Positions 24,475 to 33,575 of a DNA stretch of 64,000 nucleotides are shown here, one piece after another. The DNA lies in the IMG/VR virus record IMGVR_UViG_3300020391_000003, positions 120,325 to 184,324 of that record, one strand, 5' to 3'. The DNA comes from a virus. The position numbers were made by a program, and so were the translations under genes. Within the stretch, counting starts at the first letter, position 1, and the number at the start of each line of letters is the position of its first letter. The notes beneath the pieces are model-generated. The model was not told the DNA's origin and searched no databases. It saw only the letters and a program-made list of their open reading frames with translations.

Positions 24475-25115
24475 ATTTCTATTTCCCATATCATTTTTTT
24501 AAATACTTCAAAATTAACTTCAATATCGTATAATGCATCATGAAGCTTATTTTCATTAAAAGGCACATCAAAATCTTTGCAGCATTGTTTTAAATTACAA
24601 GATAACCCTCTTTCTATTAAGTGATTTAGTCTATATTGCCATGCCAGAAAGTCGTCGTCTTTATTTAATTTAATTCTTTTCTTTAGAGCTTTAGCTAGAC
24701 AGAGAGTGTCAACCAGTTGGTTGGCATAAGAAAAGTCTGGCTTGTATTTTTCATTCACAAGTTTGCGATGTAAATTGTGCATGTAAACATCAAAACCTAA
24801 AAGGTTATGCCCCACCTTAATATAATCTGGGTCATATAAATATTTTTCAAAATGTTCTAGAGCTTGTTTTGGGCAAGATGCTTTTTTATCATATTTAGCT
24901 TTTGTGAAACCGGTAATTTTTGCGGCTTCAGGAGAGACAGTTAAGTCGTTCCATTTTAACCAATAATCTTTTGATTCTATAATTTTATTATTTTCCACAA
25001 CAAGAAATGCTAATTGCCATGGTTTATTATTTGATACCAAATTTAAATTGCATGTTTCATAATCGAACAGTAAGTATTTTTGATTTTTTTTAAATCTTAA
25101 TAGTGATTCTTTCAT
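24471..25115 (-). CDS. DEDDh 3'-5' exonuclease (proofreading, DnaQ-like)
   Basis: 214 residues. Motif I is FDYETCNL (Asp18 and Glu20 region), motif II HNLLGFDVYMHNL, and motif III LHDALYDIEV with His and Asp, as in DnaQ/epsilon-type exonucleases. It lies between the polymerase and SET genes with 4-bp ATGA overlaps on both sides, so translation of all is coupled. It most likely proofreads for the phage polymerase. Confidence 0.85.
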   Translation of the reverse strand: MKESLLRFKKNQKYLLFDYETCNLNLVSNNKPWQLAFLVVENNKIIESKDYWLKWNDLTVSPEAAKITGFTKAKYDKKASCPKQALEHFEKYLYDPDYIKVGHNLLGFDVYMHNLHRKLVNEKYKPDFSYANQLVDTLCLAKALKKRIKLNKDDDFLAWQYRLNHLIERGLSCNLKQCCKDFDVPFNENKLHDALYDIEVNFEVFKKMIWEIEI

Positions 25116-25621
25116 TTTAAATCTTCTCTTTCTGGGTTGCCATAGTTTATTAAAATTTCTTCCCCCTTTTTGATGTCAATTACAGATGTATATCTAAATA
25201 AAAAATCATCAAAATCTATTTCCCAATTTGCGTTATATTTTTTTTCGGAATGATTAAATATCATTCCATAGCCTAAAACTGCAGCCGTACAGTAAATTTC
25301 AGAAATATCTTTATACCCCAACTCTTCTAGATCCTTAAGTATTTTATTTTTTAAACCTTCGTCGCCAATGTGTGAAGCTAGAGAAATTTTGAAATTAATT
25401 TCTTCATTTTCCTCGGGGGAGCTTGCTTCGTTATAAAAAAGAGAAAAGAAATATCTACTGAGCTCTTTGTCTTGAAAAGTTTGTTTTGCGCCGCAAACTA
25501 TAAAGTGAGCTTCTTCAAGTATTTCTCCTTCTTTAATATTCTCTGAAGCAAATACGCCTCTGCCTCCAATGTTGGATTTTCCGATTGATATTTTGTTATT
25601 TCTTATTAGTTCGTACTTCAT
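25112..25621 (-). CDS. SET-domain protein (putative lysine methyltransferase)
   Basis: 169 residues from the ATG at 25621, chosen to limit overlap; an upstream start at 25663 also exists. SET signatures: IGGRGVFASENIKEGEIL near the start, MIFNHSEKKYNANWEI (the NHS..N motif that binds AdoMet) and KKGEEILINYG at the end (GE..xxYG). Eukaryotic-type SET enzymes methylate lysines on proteins. One inside a phage DNA-polymerase operon is unusual. Targets could be replication proteins or host nucleoid proteins; unknown. Confidence 0.8.
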   Translation of the reverse strand: MKYELIRNNKISIGKSNIGGRGVFASENIKEGEILEEAHFIVCGAKQTFQDKELSRYFFSLFYNEASSPEENEEINFKISLASHIGDEGLKNKILKDLEELGYKDISEIYCTAAVLGYGMIFNHSEKKYNANWEIDFDDFLFRYTSVIDIKKGEEILINYGNPEREDLK

Positions 25622-26375
25622 TTTCTTGCTTCCAGCTTTGAAAACTAAATTGATCGCTTCCAAAATGGTCTAGGTTTGGTTTGCTCAGCGTTTTATTGCC
25701 AAAACTTCTTCCTGTAATGCATTTATAGGTTTGAAGTGCGGCTACATCTTTGTTTTGTTTGTAATAAATGCTTTTTGTTTGCTCTGTTTTAAAGTCGTTA
25801 GAGCGGCAGTATTCTGAAACTTTTTCTGACAAGAAGTTGTCAAATGGAAGTCCATTATTTTCAATAAAGAAAACAGGTTTACAAAAATCAAAATTTGGTG
25901 TGCAATTAGAAAACTTCATAAGATTATTGTATATAAAACTATCATAAAATGGAATTGCCATGATTAGACTTCTGCTTGACCAGTGCTTTTTTAAAAGTTT
26001 GTGATCAACGCAGTTGTGATTCTTTGTAAATGCTTCGCTGTAAATTTTATTAATTAATTGACATCCCTTTGCGTTTCTTGCAAACAGGATTATTTTGTGC
26101 GAGCTGTCCAGTGATTCTTCTTTGGGATCTATCATTCCATCTTCTTTCATATTTATTCTTAGTCCGAAGACTAGTTTGATGCCTAGCTTGTCTGCGTTTT
26201 TCTTCGCTTGAAGAAATCCAGTAAGCGAATCTTCAACTAAAACTATTTCTTTTAAATTATTTTCTACAGCAATACTAAAAATGCTATCTGCTCCGCCTTC
26301 TTTTTGTGTAATTGGATCATCTAGAGTTAATATACTTTTGCCGATAGAAAAGTGGCTTTTGAATAATGCGATCAT
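25596..26375 (-). CDS. Stand-alone PHP-like domain of DNA polymerase III alpha
   Basis: 259 residues from the ATG at 26375. The frame continues to 26411 but a sigma70-like promoter lies across those codons with its -10 ending 7 nt before this ATG, so the upstream codons cannot be in the mRNA. Features of the PolIIIalpha N-terminal region: SIFSIAVENNLKEIVLVED, LVFGLRINM and ARNAKGCQLINKIYSEAF. The metal-binding HxH of active PHP domains is replaced at the start (LFKSHFSIGKS), so it is probably catalytically dead. It presumably binds the separate polymerase chain. Confidence 0.75.
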   Translation of the reverse strand: MIALFKSHFSIGKSILTLDDPITQKEGGADSIFSIAVENNLKEIVLVEDSLTGFLQAKKNADKLGIKLVFGLRINMKEDGMIDPKEESLDSSHKIILFARNAKGCQLINKIYSEAFTKNHNCVDHKLLKKHWSSRSLIMAIPFYDSFIYNNLMKFSNCTPNFDFCKPVFFIENNGLPFDNFLSEKVSEYCRSNDFKTEQTKSIYYKQNKDVAALQTYKCITGRSFGNKTLSKPNLDHFGSDQFSFQSWKQENEVRTNKK

Positions 26376-26382
26376 GCCCACT

Positions 26383-26411
26383 ATTTTATCAATAAATGCG
26401 GTCTTTGTCAA
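26383..26411 (-). promoter_or_regulatory. Sigma70-like promoter for Pol III operon
   Basis: Reading minus: TTGACA (26411-26406), 17 bp, TAAAAT (26388-26383), then 7 nt to the ATG at 26375. Divergent from the nrdA promoter. Confidence 0.75.
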
Positions 26412-26446
26412 GCTCTAAAAAAGTTATCAACAATTTAAAAATACAA

Positions 26447-26475
26447 TTGACAGGAACCCATTTAAATGTTAATAT
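26447..26475 (+). promoter_or_regulatory. Sigma70-like promoter for nrdA
   Basis: TTGACA (26447-26452), a 17-bp spacer, TAATAT (26470-26475), and 11 nt to the ATG at 26487. The two divergent -35 boxes (26411 and 26447) lie 35 bp apart. Confidence 0.7.
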
Positions 26476-26486
26476 TTTAGGTAAAT

Positions 26487-28946
26487 ATGGATATCAAAGT
26501 AAAAAAACGAAACGGACGTCTTCAGGACTTTAGAGTAGAAAAAATAAATACAAATGTGGAAAGGGCATGCGAAGACATTTCAGAGGTTTCTGTTAGCGAA
26601 GTAGTACTCGATGCCCAGCTACAATTGTATGACAAAATCACCACCCGAGAAATAGATACAGCATTAATTCTTAGTGCTAGAGAAAAAATTGAGAAGGAAC
26701 CTGACTATAGCTTTGTGGCAGCTAGACTTCTTTTAAATACTGTATACAAAGAAGTTTTTAAAGAGGGTGTTGACTCCGACATATTTAAATTGCAATATAG
26801 GAAAAGCTTTATTCAGGGCGTTAAGCGTCTAGTCAAGCTCGAAAGGTTAAATCCAAAAATGCTTGAGTTTGATCTTCAAAAGCTTTCGGAAGCAATTAAA
26901 ATTCATAGAGATTTAAAATTTAAATACCTGGGCATTCAGATTTTAACAGATAGATACTTTATTAGAGAAGAAGGAAAACTCATGGAAGCTCCTCAATCTT
27001 TTTGGATGAGGGTTGCCATGGGTCTTGCTATCAACGAAGAAAACAAAGAAGACAAGGCTATTGAGTTTTACAATTTATTTAGTAAGTTTTTATATACTTC
27101 TTCGACGCCAACTTTATTTAATAGTGGAACCGTAAGGTCCCAGCTTAGCTCGTGCTACCTTAATACATTTGATGATAGCATCGATGGAATTTTTGATGGA
27201 GCTTGGCAGGAGGCAAGAAAATCAAAATATGCTGGTGGGCTGGGTCTTGACGTTACACCTTTTAGATCAACTGGTTCCCATATTCAAGGAACCAATGGAG
27301 TATCTAGCGGATTGGTACCTTGGTTAAAAATTTATAACGATTTATTGGTTGCGGTTAATCAAGGCGGAAAGCGTCCAGGTGCAGGATGTGCATATCTCGA
27401 ACCCTGGCATTTAGACTTCGAGGACTTTCTTAATCTTCGTAGAAATACTGGAGATGATCGATTGAGGTGTCATGACATGAATACCGCTTCATGGATTCCT
27501 GACGAGTTTATGAGAAGAGTTCAAAATGAAGATGTTTGGTATTTTTTCGATCCTAGAGAAGCTGACCTACATGATTGCTTTGGCTCTGAGTTTGACAAAA
27601 GATATAAAAAGCTCTGCAATCAAGCAGAAGAAGGATTAATCAAAAATTACAGAGTGATGCCTGCAAAAGAATTATGGAAGAAAATGCTAAAAGTACTTTT
27701 TGAAACTTCTCATCCTTGGAATACTTTTAAAGATCCTTGCAATATCAGATACACAAATCAGCATGAAGGTATCGTTCACAGCAGCAATTTATGCACGGAG
27801 ATAACCCTACATACCAAAGCTTCCAAGTATGATAAAGGACAAAAAACCGAAGTTGGAGAAACAGCTGTGTGCAATCTTGGATCAGTAAATTTGCTTAATC
27901 ATCTCAACGAAGATGGGGATGACATCGATTATATTAAGCTAGAAAAAACAATTCATACCGCAATCAGAATGCTTGATAATGTTATTGATTTGAATTTTTA
28001 TCCAACCTTAGAAGCGTCAAATTCTAATTTAAGAAATCGACCTATAGGCCTTGGCCTTATGGGATTGCATGATATTCTTCATAAAAAGAACATTATAATT
28101 GACAGCAAAGAAGCTGTAGATTTTAGCGATAAACTGTTTGAGTTTTATTCAATGCATGCAATTTATGCCAGTTCTATATTGGCAGCTGAGAGAGGCAAGT
28201 ACGAAACTTACGAGGGTTCTCTTTGGAGCGGGGGGGTATTTCCAATTGATTCTTATAATAATTTAATGGTATACAGAGGAAAACAAAAAGTTCCCCAACA
28301 ATCTGTAACAGGCAAGCCTCTTACCGGAACAGGTCAAACGTTTGAGGATTGGTCAAAAGTTAGAGTTCATGTGGGAGAACACGGCATGAGAAATTCTAAT
28401 GTAATGGCTATAGCTCCAACGGCAACTATTGGATATATAAATGGTATTGAGCAGAGTATAGAACCTAATTTTTCTGTATTATTTGTATACGAAAATAAAA
28501 GCGGTAATTTCTTTATTACTAATGCGCATTTTATTGATGATATGAAATCAAGAGGTTTATGGAATAGTGAAATAGCTTCATTGGTAAAAGAAGCTGATGG
28601 CGACCTATCATTATTAAATGGATCTATACCTAAAGATTTAAAAGAAAAATATAAGACAGCTTTTGATAGAGATATGTTTACGCTAATTGATGCCAATGCA
28701 GCAAGACAAAAATGGATGGATCAATCAATTAGTTTTAATTTATACAATAAATCAACTTCACTTAAATACTTAAATGATGTTTATATGGCTTGCTGGGAAG
28801 CTGGCCTCAAAACAACTTATTATCTTCGTAATAGAGCTGCGTCTAAGGTAGAAAAATCTCACGCTGAGGATCAAAAAAATGAAGAGCAAACCTCTTGTAG
28901 TATTGAGGCAATGAAAAATGGAGAGTCTTGTGAAAGTTGTCAATAA
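26487..28946 (+). CDS. nrdA: Ribonucleotide reductase class I alpha (NrdA)
   Basis: 819 residues. An N-terminal ATP-cone (about 1-95, VKKRNGRLQDFRVEKIN) for allosteric control precedes the ten-stranded barrel. Catalytic features: SQLSSCYL (active-site Cys), HSSNLCTEI (Asn-Cys-Glu triad), the Tyr pair in TTYYLR, and C-terminal CESCQ cysteines for re-reduction. It makes dNTPs from NDPs with NrdB, which follows 53 bp later under its own promoter. Length is normal. No intein or split is seen. Supplies precursors for the AT-rich genome. Confidence 0.95.
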   Translation: MDIKVKKRNGRLQDFRVEKINTNVERACEDISEVSVSEVVLDAQLQLYDKITTREIDTALILSAREKIEKEPDYSFVAARLLLNTVYKEVFKEGVDSDIFKLQYRKSFIQGVKRLVKLERLNPKMLEFDLQKLSEAIKIHRDLKFKYLGIQILTDRYFIREEGKLMEAPQSFWMRVAMGLAINEENKEDKAIEFYNLFSKFLYTSSTPTLFNSGTVRSQLSSCYLNTFDDSIDGIFDGAWQEARKSKYAGGLGLDVTPFRSTGSHIQGTNGVSSGLVPWLKIYNDLLVAVNQGGKRPGAGCAYLEPWHLDFEDFLNLRRNTGDDRLRCHDMNTASWIPDEFMRRVQNEDVWYFFDPREADLHDCFGSEFDKRYKKLCNQAEEGLIKNYRVMPAKELWKKMLKVLFETSHPWNTFKDPCNIRYTNQHEGIVHSSNLCTEITLHTKASKYDKGQKTEVGETAVCNLGSVNLLNHLNEDGDDIDYIKLEKTIHTAIRMLDNVIDLNFYPTLEASNSNLRNRPIGLGLMGLHDILHKKNIIIDSKEAVDFSDKLFEFYSMHAIYASSILAAERGKYETYEGSLWSGGVFPIDSYNNLMVYRGKQKVPQQSVTGKPLTGTGQTFEDWSKVRVHVGEHGMRNSNVMAIAPTATIGYINGIEQSIEPNFSVLFVYENKSGNFFITNAHFIDDMKSRGLWNSEIASLVKEADGDLSLLNGSIPKDLKEKYKTAFDRDMFTLIDANAARQKWMDQSISFNLYNKSTSLKYLNDVYMACWEAGLKTTYYLRNRAASKVEKSHAEDQKNEEQTSCSIEAMKNGESCESCQ

Positions 28947-28963
28947 TTTATTTGAACTTAGGC

Positions 28964-28992
28964 TTGACTATTTTCGTTATTTAATGTAGAAT
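28964..28992 (+). promoter_or_regulatory. Sigma70-like promoter for nrdB
   Basis: TTGACT (28964-28969), a 17-bp spacer, TAGAAT (28987-28992), and 7 nt to the ATG at 29000. Predicted leaderless. Confidence 0.75.
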
Positions 28993-28999
28993 ATAAACC

Positions 29000-30013
29000 A
29001 TGAATGATAAAACTGGAGAATTATTAACTGAAAACATCGCGGGAGTAAATAGAATTTTACCTCATAAACATAAATTTGCATGGGATCTATTTTTAAAAAG
29101 CTGTGCAAACAATTGGATGCCTACCGAAATAAGTATGCAAAATGATATTAAACAATGGAAAAATGATGAAATTACGGAAGATGAAAAACTTCTTGTTAAA
29201 CGCTGTCTTGGATTTTTTGCTGGAAGCGAGTCTTTGGTTGGCAATAATTTGTTATTATCAGCCTTTCGCTATATTACAGATGCTGAGTGTCGCCAATATA
29301 TATTGCGTCAAGCATTTGAAGAGAGTCTACACAACCTCACCGTAGTATATGTCTGCGATAGCTTGGATTTAGATATTGAAGAAGTTTTCGCTGCTTATGA
29401 AACGATTCCGAGCATTAAAGCCAAAGACGACTTTCTTATGGAAATTACAAATGATCTTAGTCGTCAAGATTTTAAGCCTCACACAAAAGAAGGAAAGCAA
29501 GAAATACTAAGAAACTTTTTAACGTATTGGATAGTATGTGAAGGAACTTTCTTTTTTAGTGGATTTGCTATGCTATTAGCACTAGGCAGGCAAAATAAAT
29601 TGCAAGGAATATCAGATCAAATTAAGTATACATTGAGGGACGAAAGTTCTCATATTTCATTTGGAACATATTTAATAAATACAATGATCGAGCAAGATCC
29701 TTCTATATGGACAAAAGAAATTCAAGAAGAATTTGTTGAGCATATGAAAAAAGCTGTTGAATTAGAAATTGCATACGCTCACGATGTTTTACCAACGGGT
29801 ATTCTTGGATTAAATGCTGATATGTTCGTAGATTACATGCATTATATTGGTAATCGAAGACTAGAAGGTATTGGGCTAGATTACAGATTTCCCAGTGACA
29901 AAAATCCCTTTCCTTGGTTAAGTGAAGTCGTAGACGTTCAAGCTATGGGCAACTTCTTCGAAAGAAGAGTAAGAGAGTATCAGCAAAGTGGGTCTTTAGA
30001 AGATGACTTTTAA
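29000..30013 (+). CDS. nrdB: Ribonucleotide reductase beta (NrdB), class Ic-like
   Basis: 337 residues of the ferritin-like R2 fold. Metal ligands: Glu77 (GSESLV), Glu108 and His111 (EESLHN), the Glu in VCEGTFFF, and Glu/His in DESSHISF. At the place of the radical Tyr (His+4 in the E. coli enzyme) this protein has Val115 (HNLTV). Glu77 replaces the Asp84 equivalent. Both changes are known from class Ic R2 of Chlamydia, which uses a Mn/Fe cofactor without a Tyr radical. It pairs with NrdA; a terminator follows. Confidence 0.9.
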   Translation: MNDKTGELLTENIAGVNRILPHKHKFAWDLFLKSCANNWMPTEISMQNDIKQWKNDEITEDEKLLVKRCLGFFAGSESLVGNNLLLSAFRYITDAECRQYILRQAFEESLHNLTVVYVCDSLDLDIEEVFAAYETIPSIKAKDDFLMEITNDLSRQDFKPHTKEGKQEILRNFLTYWIVCEGTFFFSGFAMLLALGRQNKLQGISDQIKYTLRDESSHISFGTYLINTMIEQDPSIWTKEIQEEFVEHMKKAVELEIAYAHDVLPTGILGLNADMFVDYMHYIGNRRLEGIGLDYRFPSDKNPFPWLSEVVDVQAMGNFFERRVREYQQSGSLEDDF

Positions 30014-30043
30014 CGGGTTGATAAATTAATTAATTATTAACAC

Positions 30044-30068
30044 AACAGCCCCAAGGGGCTGTTTTTTT
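30044..30068 (+). terminator. Rho-independent terminator after nrdB
   Basis: AACAGCCC and GGGCTGTT form an 8-bp stem with a CAAG loop, followed by a run of seven or more T. It lies in the gap between convergent nrdB and the DUF1501 gene. Confidence 0.9.
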
Positions 30069-31332
30069 ATGTCAAGATATCCAAGATTGGTGGCTCGCCA
30101 TTTGAAACTTTAAAAGGTCTTCCGCTAGGAGAGTATGTAATTTTTTCAATACTCAATCCCATAGCGTAAGCAATTGTTGCATTAATTGATGGAACATCAA
30201 CTCCTTTTTCTTCAACGTAATGTGCCCGCTTATCAGATTTACCATGAACATAACCTTGCTTAATTCCGCCTCCAGCAAAAAATACGCTGAACGCAGACGG
30301 ATGATGATCTCTTCCAACTCTTCCGGCTTTGATTTCTGGAGTTCTTCCAAATTCACTTGCTACAACAACCATTGTATCTGAAAGCATACCTCTGCGATCA
30401 AGATCTGAGAGCAAGGTCGAAAGTCCATCATCTAAAACTTTTGCTTTGTTTTCTAATCCGCCAAAAACATCATTATGCATGTCCCATCCTCCATACGATA
30501 CTTCTACAAAACGCACTTTGTTTTCTATAAGTCTTCGAGCTAAAAGACAACCTTGACCAAAATTGTTTTGTCCATATTCTTCTCTTAATGCTTCTGGCTC
30601 GTGAGTAAGGTCAAATGCTTCGAGGTCTTTACTTTTCATAAGTTTTATTGCATCGTCATATAAATCAGAATAAGCTCTAACTTGTTTTTGAGGAAATTGC
30701 CTAGTAAAACCTTCGTTTAAAATACTTGATGCATCTAGTCTGTCTTTATACATATCTTCTTGTACATATCCTGATTTTTTTACGTTTTGTATGCCAGCAT
30801 CTGGGTTTCCAAGAGGCAGTGGGCCGTGCTTACTTTCGAAATATCCCGCGCCAATAATTCCACTTCCGCCATTGATTTTAACATTATCTGGAAGGCTGTG
30901 ATTTAATTTTCCACATAATTTACTAATCCAGCTGCCCATGCTTGGGTGAATAATTGTGCCACGCTTTTGATAACTTGTATGCAAAAGATAGTTTGCTTGT
31001 TCATGTGCCCCTTGATTGCTATTTACCGATCGAACTAACGACGCTAAGTGCATTTGTTGCGCTGTTCTAGGAAGCCAGCTGCCAATCTGAATGCCATCTG
31101 CAGAAGTATTTATTGCCGTAGTTTCACCCATAACCTCTTTGTTTTCTGGCTTTGGGTCAAATGTATCTATGTGAGTCATTCCTCCTGACATATTTAAAAA
31201 TATAACGTGCCTAGCAGTAGGGACTCGTTCTGTGCGGGCGATTAAATCTTGTCCATATATTAGAGCGTTTACTCCGAGGTATGCTTTGGCAATATTTTGC
31301 GCAAATTGTCTTCTAGTTAATTCATCGTTCAT
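30067..31332 (-). CDS. DUF1501 family protein
   Basis: 421 residues. An N-terminal twin-Arg element (LTRRQFAQNIAKAYLG) lacks a clear cleavable hydrophobic stretch. Family signatures: VIFLNMSGGMTHIDTFDPKP near the start, VEVSYGGWDMHNDVFGG, VVASEFGRTPEI, and VGRDHHPSAFSVFFAGGG near the end. DUF1501 proteins are abundant in Planctomycetota and Verrucomicrobiota, related to the alkaline-phosphatase/sulfatase fold, and normally paired with DUF1549/DUF1553 proteins, as here (20-bp gap). The biochemical role is unknown. In a phage it is likely cargo from the host. Transcribed from the promoter at 33488. Confidence 0.9.
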   Translation of the reverse strand: MNDELTRRQFAQNIAKAYLGVNALIYGQDLIARTERVPTARHVIFLNMSGGMTHIDTFDPKPENKEVMGETTAINTSADGIQIGSWLPRTAQQMHLASLVRSVNSNQGAHEQANYLLHTSYQKRGTIIHPSMGSWISKLCGKLNHSLPDNVKINGGSGIIGAGYFESKHGPLPLGNPDAGIQNVKKSGYVQEDMYKDRLDASSILNEGFTRQFPQKQVRAYSDLYDDAIKLMKSKDLEAFDLTHEPEALREEYGQNNFGQGCLLARRLIENKVRFVEVSYGGWDMHNDVFGGLENKAKVLDDGLSTLLSDLDRRGMLSDTMVVVASEFGRTPEIKAGRVGRDHHPSAFSVFFAGGGIKQGYVHGKSDKRAHYVEEKGVDVPSINATIAYAMGLSIEKITYSPSGRPFKVSNGEPPILDILT

Positions 31333-31352
31333 AATAATTATTTGTTTACACT

Positions 31353-33401
31353 TTACTTGATAAAAATAAATTCATGGCTATTTAATAGTATCCATGATAC
31401 ATGTTTGAATCCATCTTTTTCATCAATAAATTTTGTTAATAAATTTGATTCACTAGTTTTAGGTTTTCTAGATAAAATCGATAAAAATGCATTTTCTACT
31501 TGTTTTGTTTTTGTTTTTTCTGATTGCATTAATTCTATAAAATCTGCATCTTTTTTGTTCAATATATTTGTTTCTACAAATCCATTTAAAAGATTAAGTA
31601 CTTGTGTTGTATTTGGCTCTGAATTGCTATTATCTATTTGCTCTTTATCACTACCACCAAACTGCCTTATTAAGTGTCCTCCTGGAGCTGGATAAGAAAG
31701 ATAGCTGCTTCTAACAAGGTTGCGATCCTTTACCTTGACTTTTTCATATTCAAGGCCCGAAGCTTTTTCAATTAAACTAACAAAGTTTCTGCTGTTTGGG
31801 TTTTCATCTGCAAGGGCTTTGATGTCTTGATAGATTTCCGGGCCAGTCATGTCTTTATATCTTTTGTATATAATAGAATAGTCTTGTTGATTTTGCATGT
31901 GAATTCTAGATTGACTGTCTATATCATTATAAACTAAAGTTACCAAAGAATCCCAGAGTTGCTCTCCTGTCATTCTTCTCAATATAGGACCTTCAAAATT
32001 ATAGTCTTCCAAGCTTTTGTAATCTTCTTTTTTACTTTCTCTTTGAAACAATCTAGTATTCAAAAGAATTCTTTGGTATTCTTTCAAGTCATAATTCACA
32101 CTAACCATTAATCTTTCCAGATATTTCATCAGCTTTTCGTTGCTAGCCAAAGTATCATCCATCATCGAATCAATAGGTTCTATAAGGCCAGCACCAAAAA
32201 TATGTTTCCATATTCTGTTTGCAATCATTGTTGTAAATCTAGGATTATCTTTACTTGTCATCCAGTTCGCAAAAACTTTTCTACTATTACCTTCTATTTT
32301 TTCAATCGGCTTGGGGGTAAATATAGCTTTTGCTAAAACAGTATCTCCTGGATTAGCATTATCTTCCGCAAAATCTACAGGCAATTTTATTGTTCCTGTG
32401 CCATTATTTTCTATTCCAAACTGTATAGAATCTCTTATTTGATTTCGCCAATTATTAAATGTTCCAGCTCGAGGATCAGCGTCACTATCAATACTTCGAC
32501 TTAAATCATTTATAACCTTACCTTCTTTTCTTAATCTAACATTACCAATACCAGAAGTAAATGCTGTCATTTCATAAAATTCTTTTTGTGTCCATCGATC
32601 AAAAGGATGATCGTGGCACATCGCGCACTCTAGTTGGGTTCCCAAGAAAATTCTAACTGTATGAGAAAGATTATCTGCTTGCATGCCTCTATCTCTTAAA
32701 TAATAACTTATGGCTTCTCCGCCATCATATAGCTTACCAGTGCTTCCTAATAACTCTTTTACAATTTGATCATATGTTTTGTTTGCAGTTATTGCTTCTC
32801 TTAGCCACTTGCGATAAACAATACCCACACTAATATTGGTTCCATTTATTCCGTCTTTAATTCGCAACATATCGCTCCACCAGTTTAATTGATGATTTAC
32901 ATAACCACTTGAATTTAAAAGTTTTTGAATTAACTTATCTTTTCTATCTCTGTCATTATCATCAGTAAATTCAATCACTTCTTTGTGAGTTGGTATTCTG
33001 CCTATAGTTGTTAAATACAATCTTCTTGTATAAGTATACTCGTCTAATTCTTTTGTTTTTTGTAATCTTTTTGAACGTAAATTTTGATCTATAAGCGTGT
33101 CTATATAGCTAGAGTACTGTTTTAGGGTTTTAGTATCAAGAGGCGTTTTAAGTGGCGGTATGGAGCTGTATCGACCTTCTGAGTAGTAAAGTTCTATTTG
33201 CTTTTGAGAGTCTTTTGTTAGAAGCTCTGTTTTAATTCTAAATTGTTGCAAATCTGAAGATCTTTTTAATAAAACATGTGTTGTATTAGCTTCTATAATT
33301 TCTGCGTCTAATGATTTGCCGTTATTAAAATAAAGCTTACTTGCTAAGGTTATTGGCGCTGTTACCAATAAAACAAATAGTATAAATATAAATTTTTTCA
33401 T
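31353..33401 (-). CDS. DUF1549/DUF1553 secreted protein
   Basis: 682 residues with a clear signal peptide (1-20, FIFILFVLLVTAPITLA). Domain order: a small N-terminal beta module (22-75), DUF1549 (about 95-300) with WWSDMLRIKDG and LECAMCHDHPFDRW, whose CAMCH at 259-263 is the family's CxxCH motif, then DUF1553 (about 360-640) with KVFANWMTSKDNPRFT and IANRIWKHIFGAGLIEP. It is shorter than many homologues, which carry extra cytochrome or LamG domains. Exported to the periplasm or surface; the CxxCH could bind haem or metal. Paired with DUF1501. Confidence 0.9.
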   Translation of the reverse strand: MKKFIFILFVLLVTAPITLASKLYFNNGKSLDAEIIEANTTHVLLKRSSDLQQFRIKTELLTKDSQKQIELYYSEGRYSSIPPLKTPLDTKTLKQYSSYIDTLIDQNLRSKRLQKTKELDEYTYTRRLYLTTIGRIPTHKEVIEFTDDNDRDRKDKLIQKLLNSSGYVNHQLNWWSDMLRIKDGINGTNISVGIVYRKWLREAITANKTYDQIVKELLGSTGKLYDGGEAISYYLRDRGMQADNLSHTVRIFLGTQLECAMCHDHPFDRWTQKEFYEMTAFTSGIGNVRLRKEGKVINDLSRSIDSDADPRAGTFNNWRNQIRDSIQFGIENNGTGTIKLPVDFAEDNANPGDTVLAKAIFTPKPIEKIEGNSRKVFANWMTSKDNPRFTTMIANRIWKHIFGAGLIEPIDSMMDDTLASNEKLMKYLERLMVSVNYDLKEYQRILLNTRLFQRESKKEDYKSLEDYNFEGPILRRMTGEQLWDSLVTLVYNDIDSQSRIHMQNQQDYSIIYKRYKDMTGPEIYQDIKALADENPNSRNFVSLIEKASGLEYEKVKVKDRNLVRSSYLSYPAPGGHLIRQFGGSDKEQIDNSNSEPNTTQVLNLLNGFVETNILNKKDADFIELMQSEKTKTKQVENAFLSILSRKPKTSESNLLTKFIDEKDGFKHVSWILLNSHEFIFIK

Positions 33402-33487
33402 AAAAAAACCGCATTAAATAATAAACAACCTATGCCAAGAATCAATAAAAACTCTAATAAGAAAAAAAGATTTGATGTATTCATTAT

Positions 33488-33516
33488 AGTATATACTAAT
33501 ATTAATATCTTGTCAA
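33488..33516 (-). promoter_or_regulatory. Sigma70-like promoter for DUF1549/DUF1501 operon
   Basis: Reading minus: TTGACA (33516-33511), 17 bp, TATACT (33493-33488). About 80 nt of leader precede the ATG at 33401, unlike the leaderless promoters elsewhere. Confidence 0.75.
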
Positions 33517-33529
33517 TCAAAAATTACAC

Positions 33530-33553
33530 AAAAAAACCGCATTTAAGCGGTTT
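33530..33553 (-). terminator. Rho-independent terminator after Hsp20 gene
   Basis: AAACCGC and GCGGTTT form a 7-bp stem around a 6-nt loop. On the minus strand it is followed by seven T. It separates the Hsp20 unit from the DUF1549 promoter 14 bp further on. Confidence 0.8.
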
Positions 33554-33575
33554 TGTGGCAGAAGCAATATTATAA

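Noticed and set aside
21913-26375. Frameshifted single polymerase gene
   Set aside because: The PHP-like and catalytic parts are separated by two complete genes with coupled start/stop overlaps and a promoter directly before the PHP-like gene.
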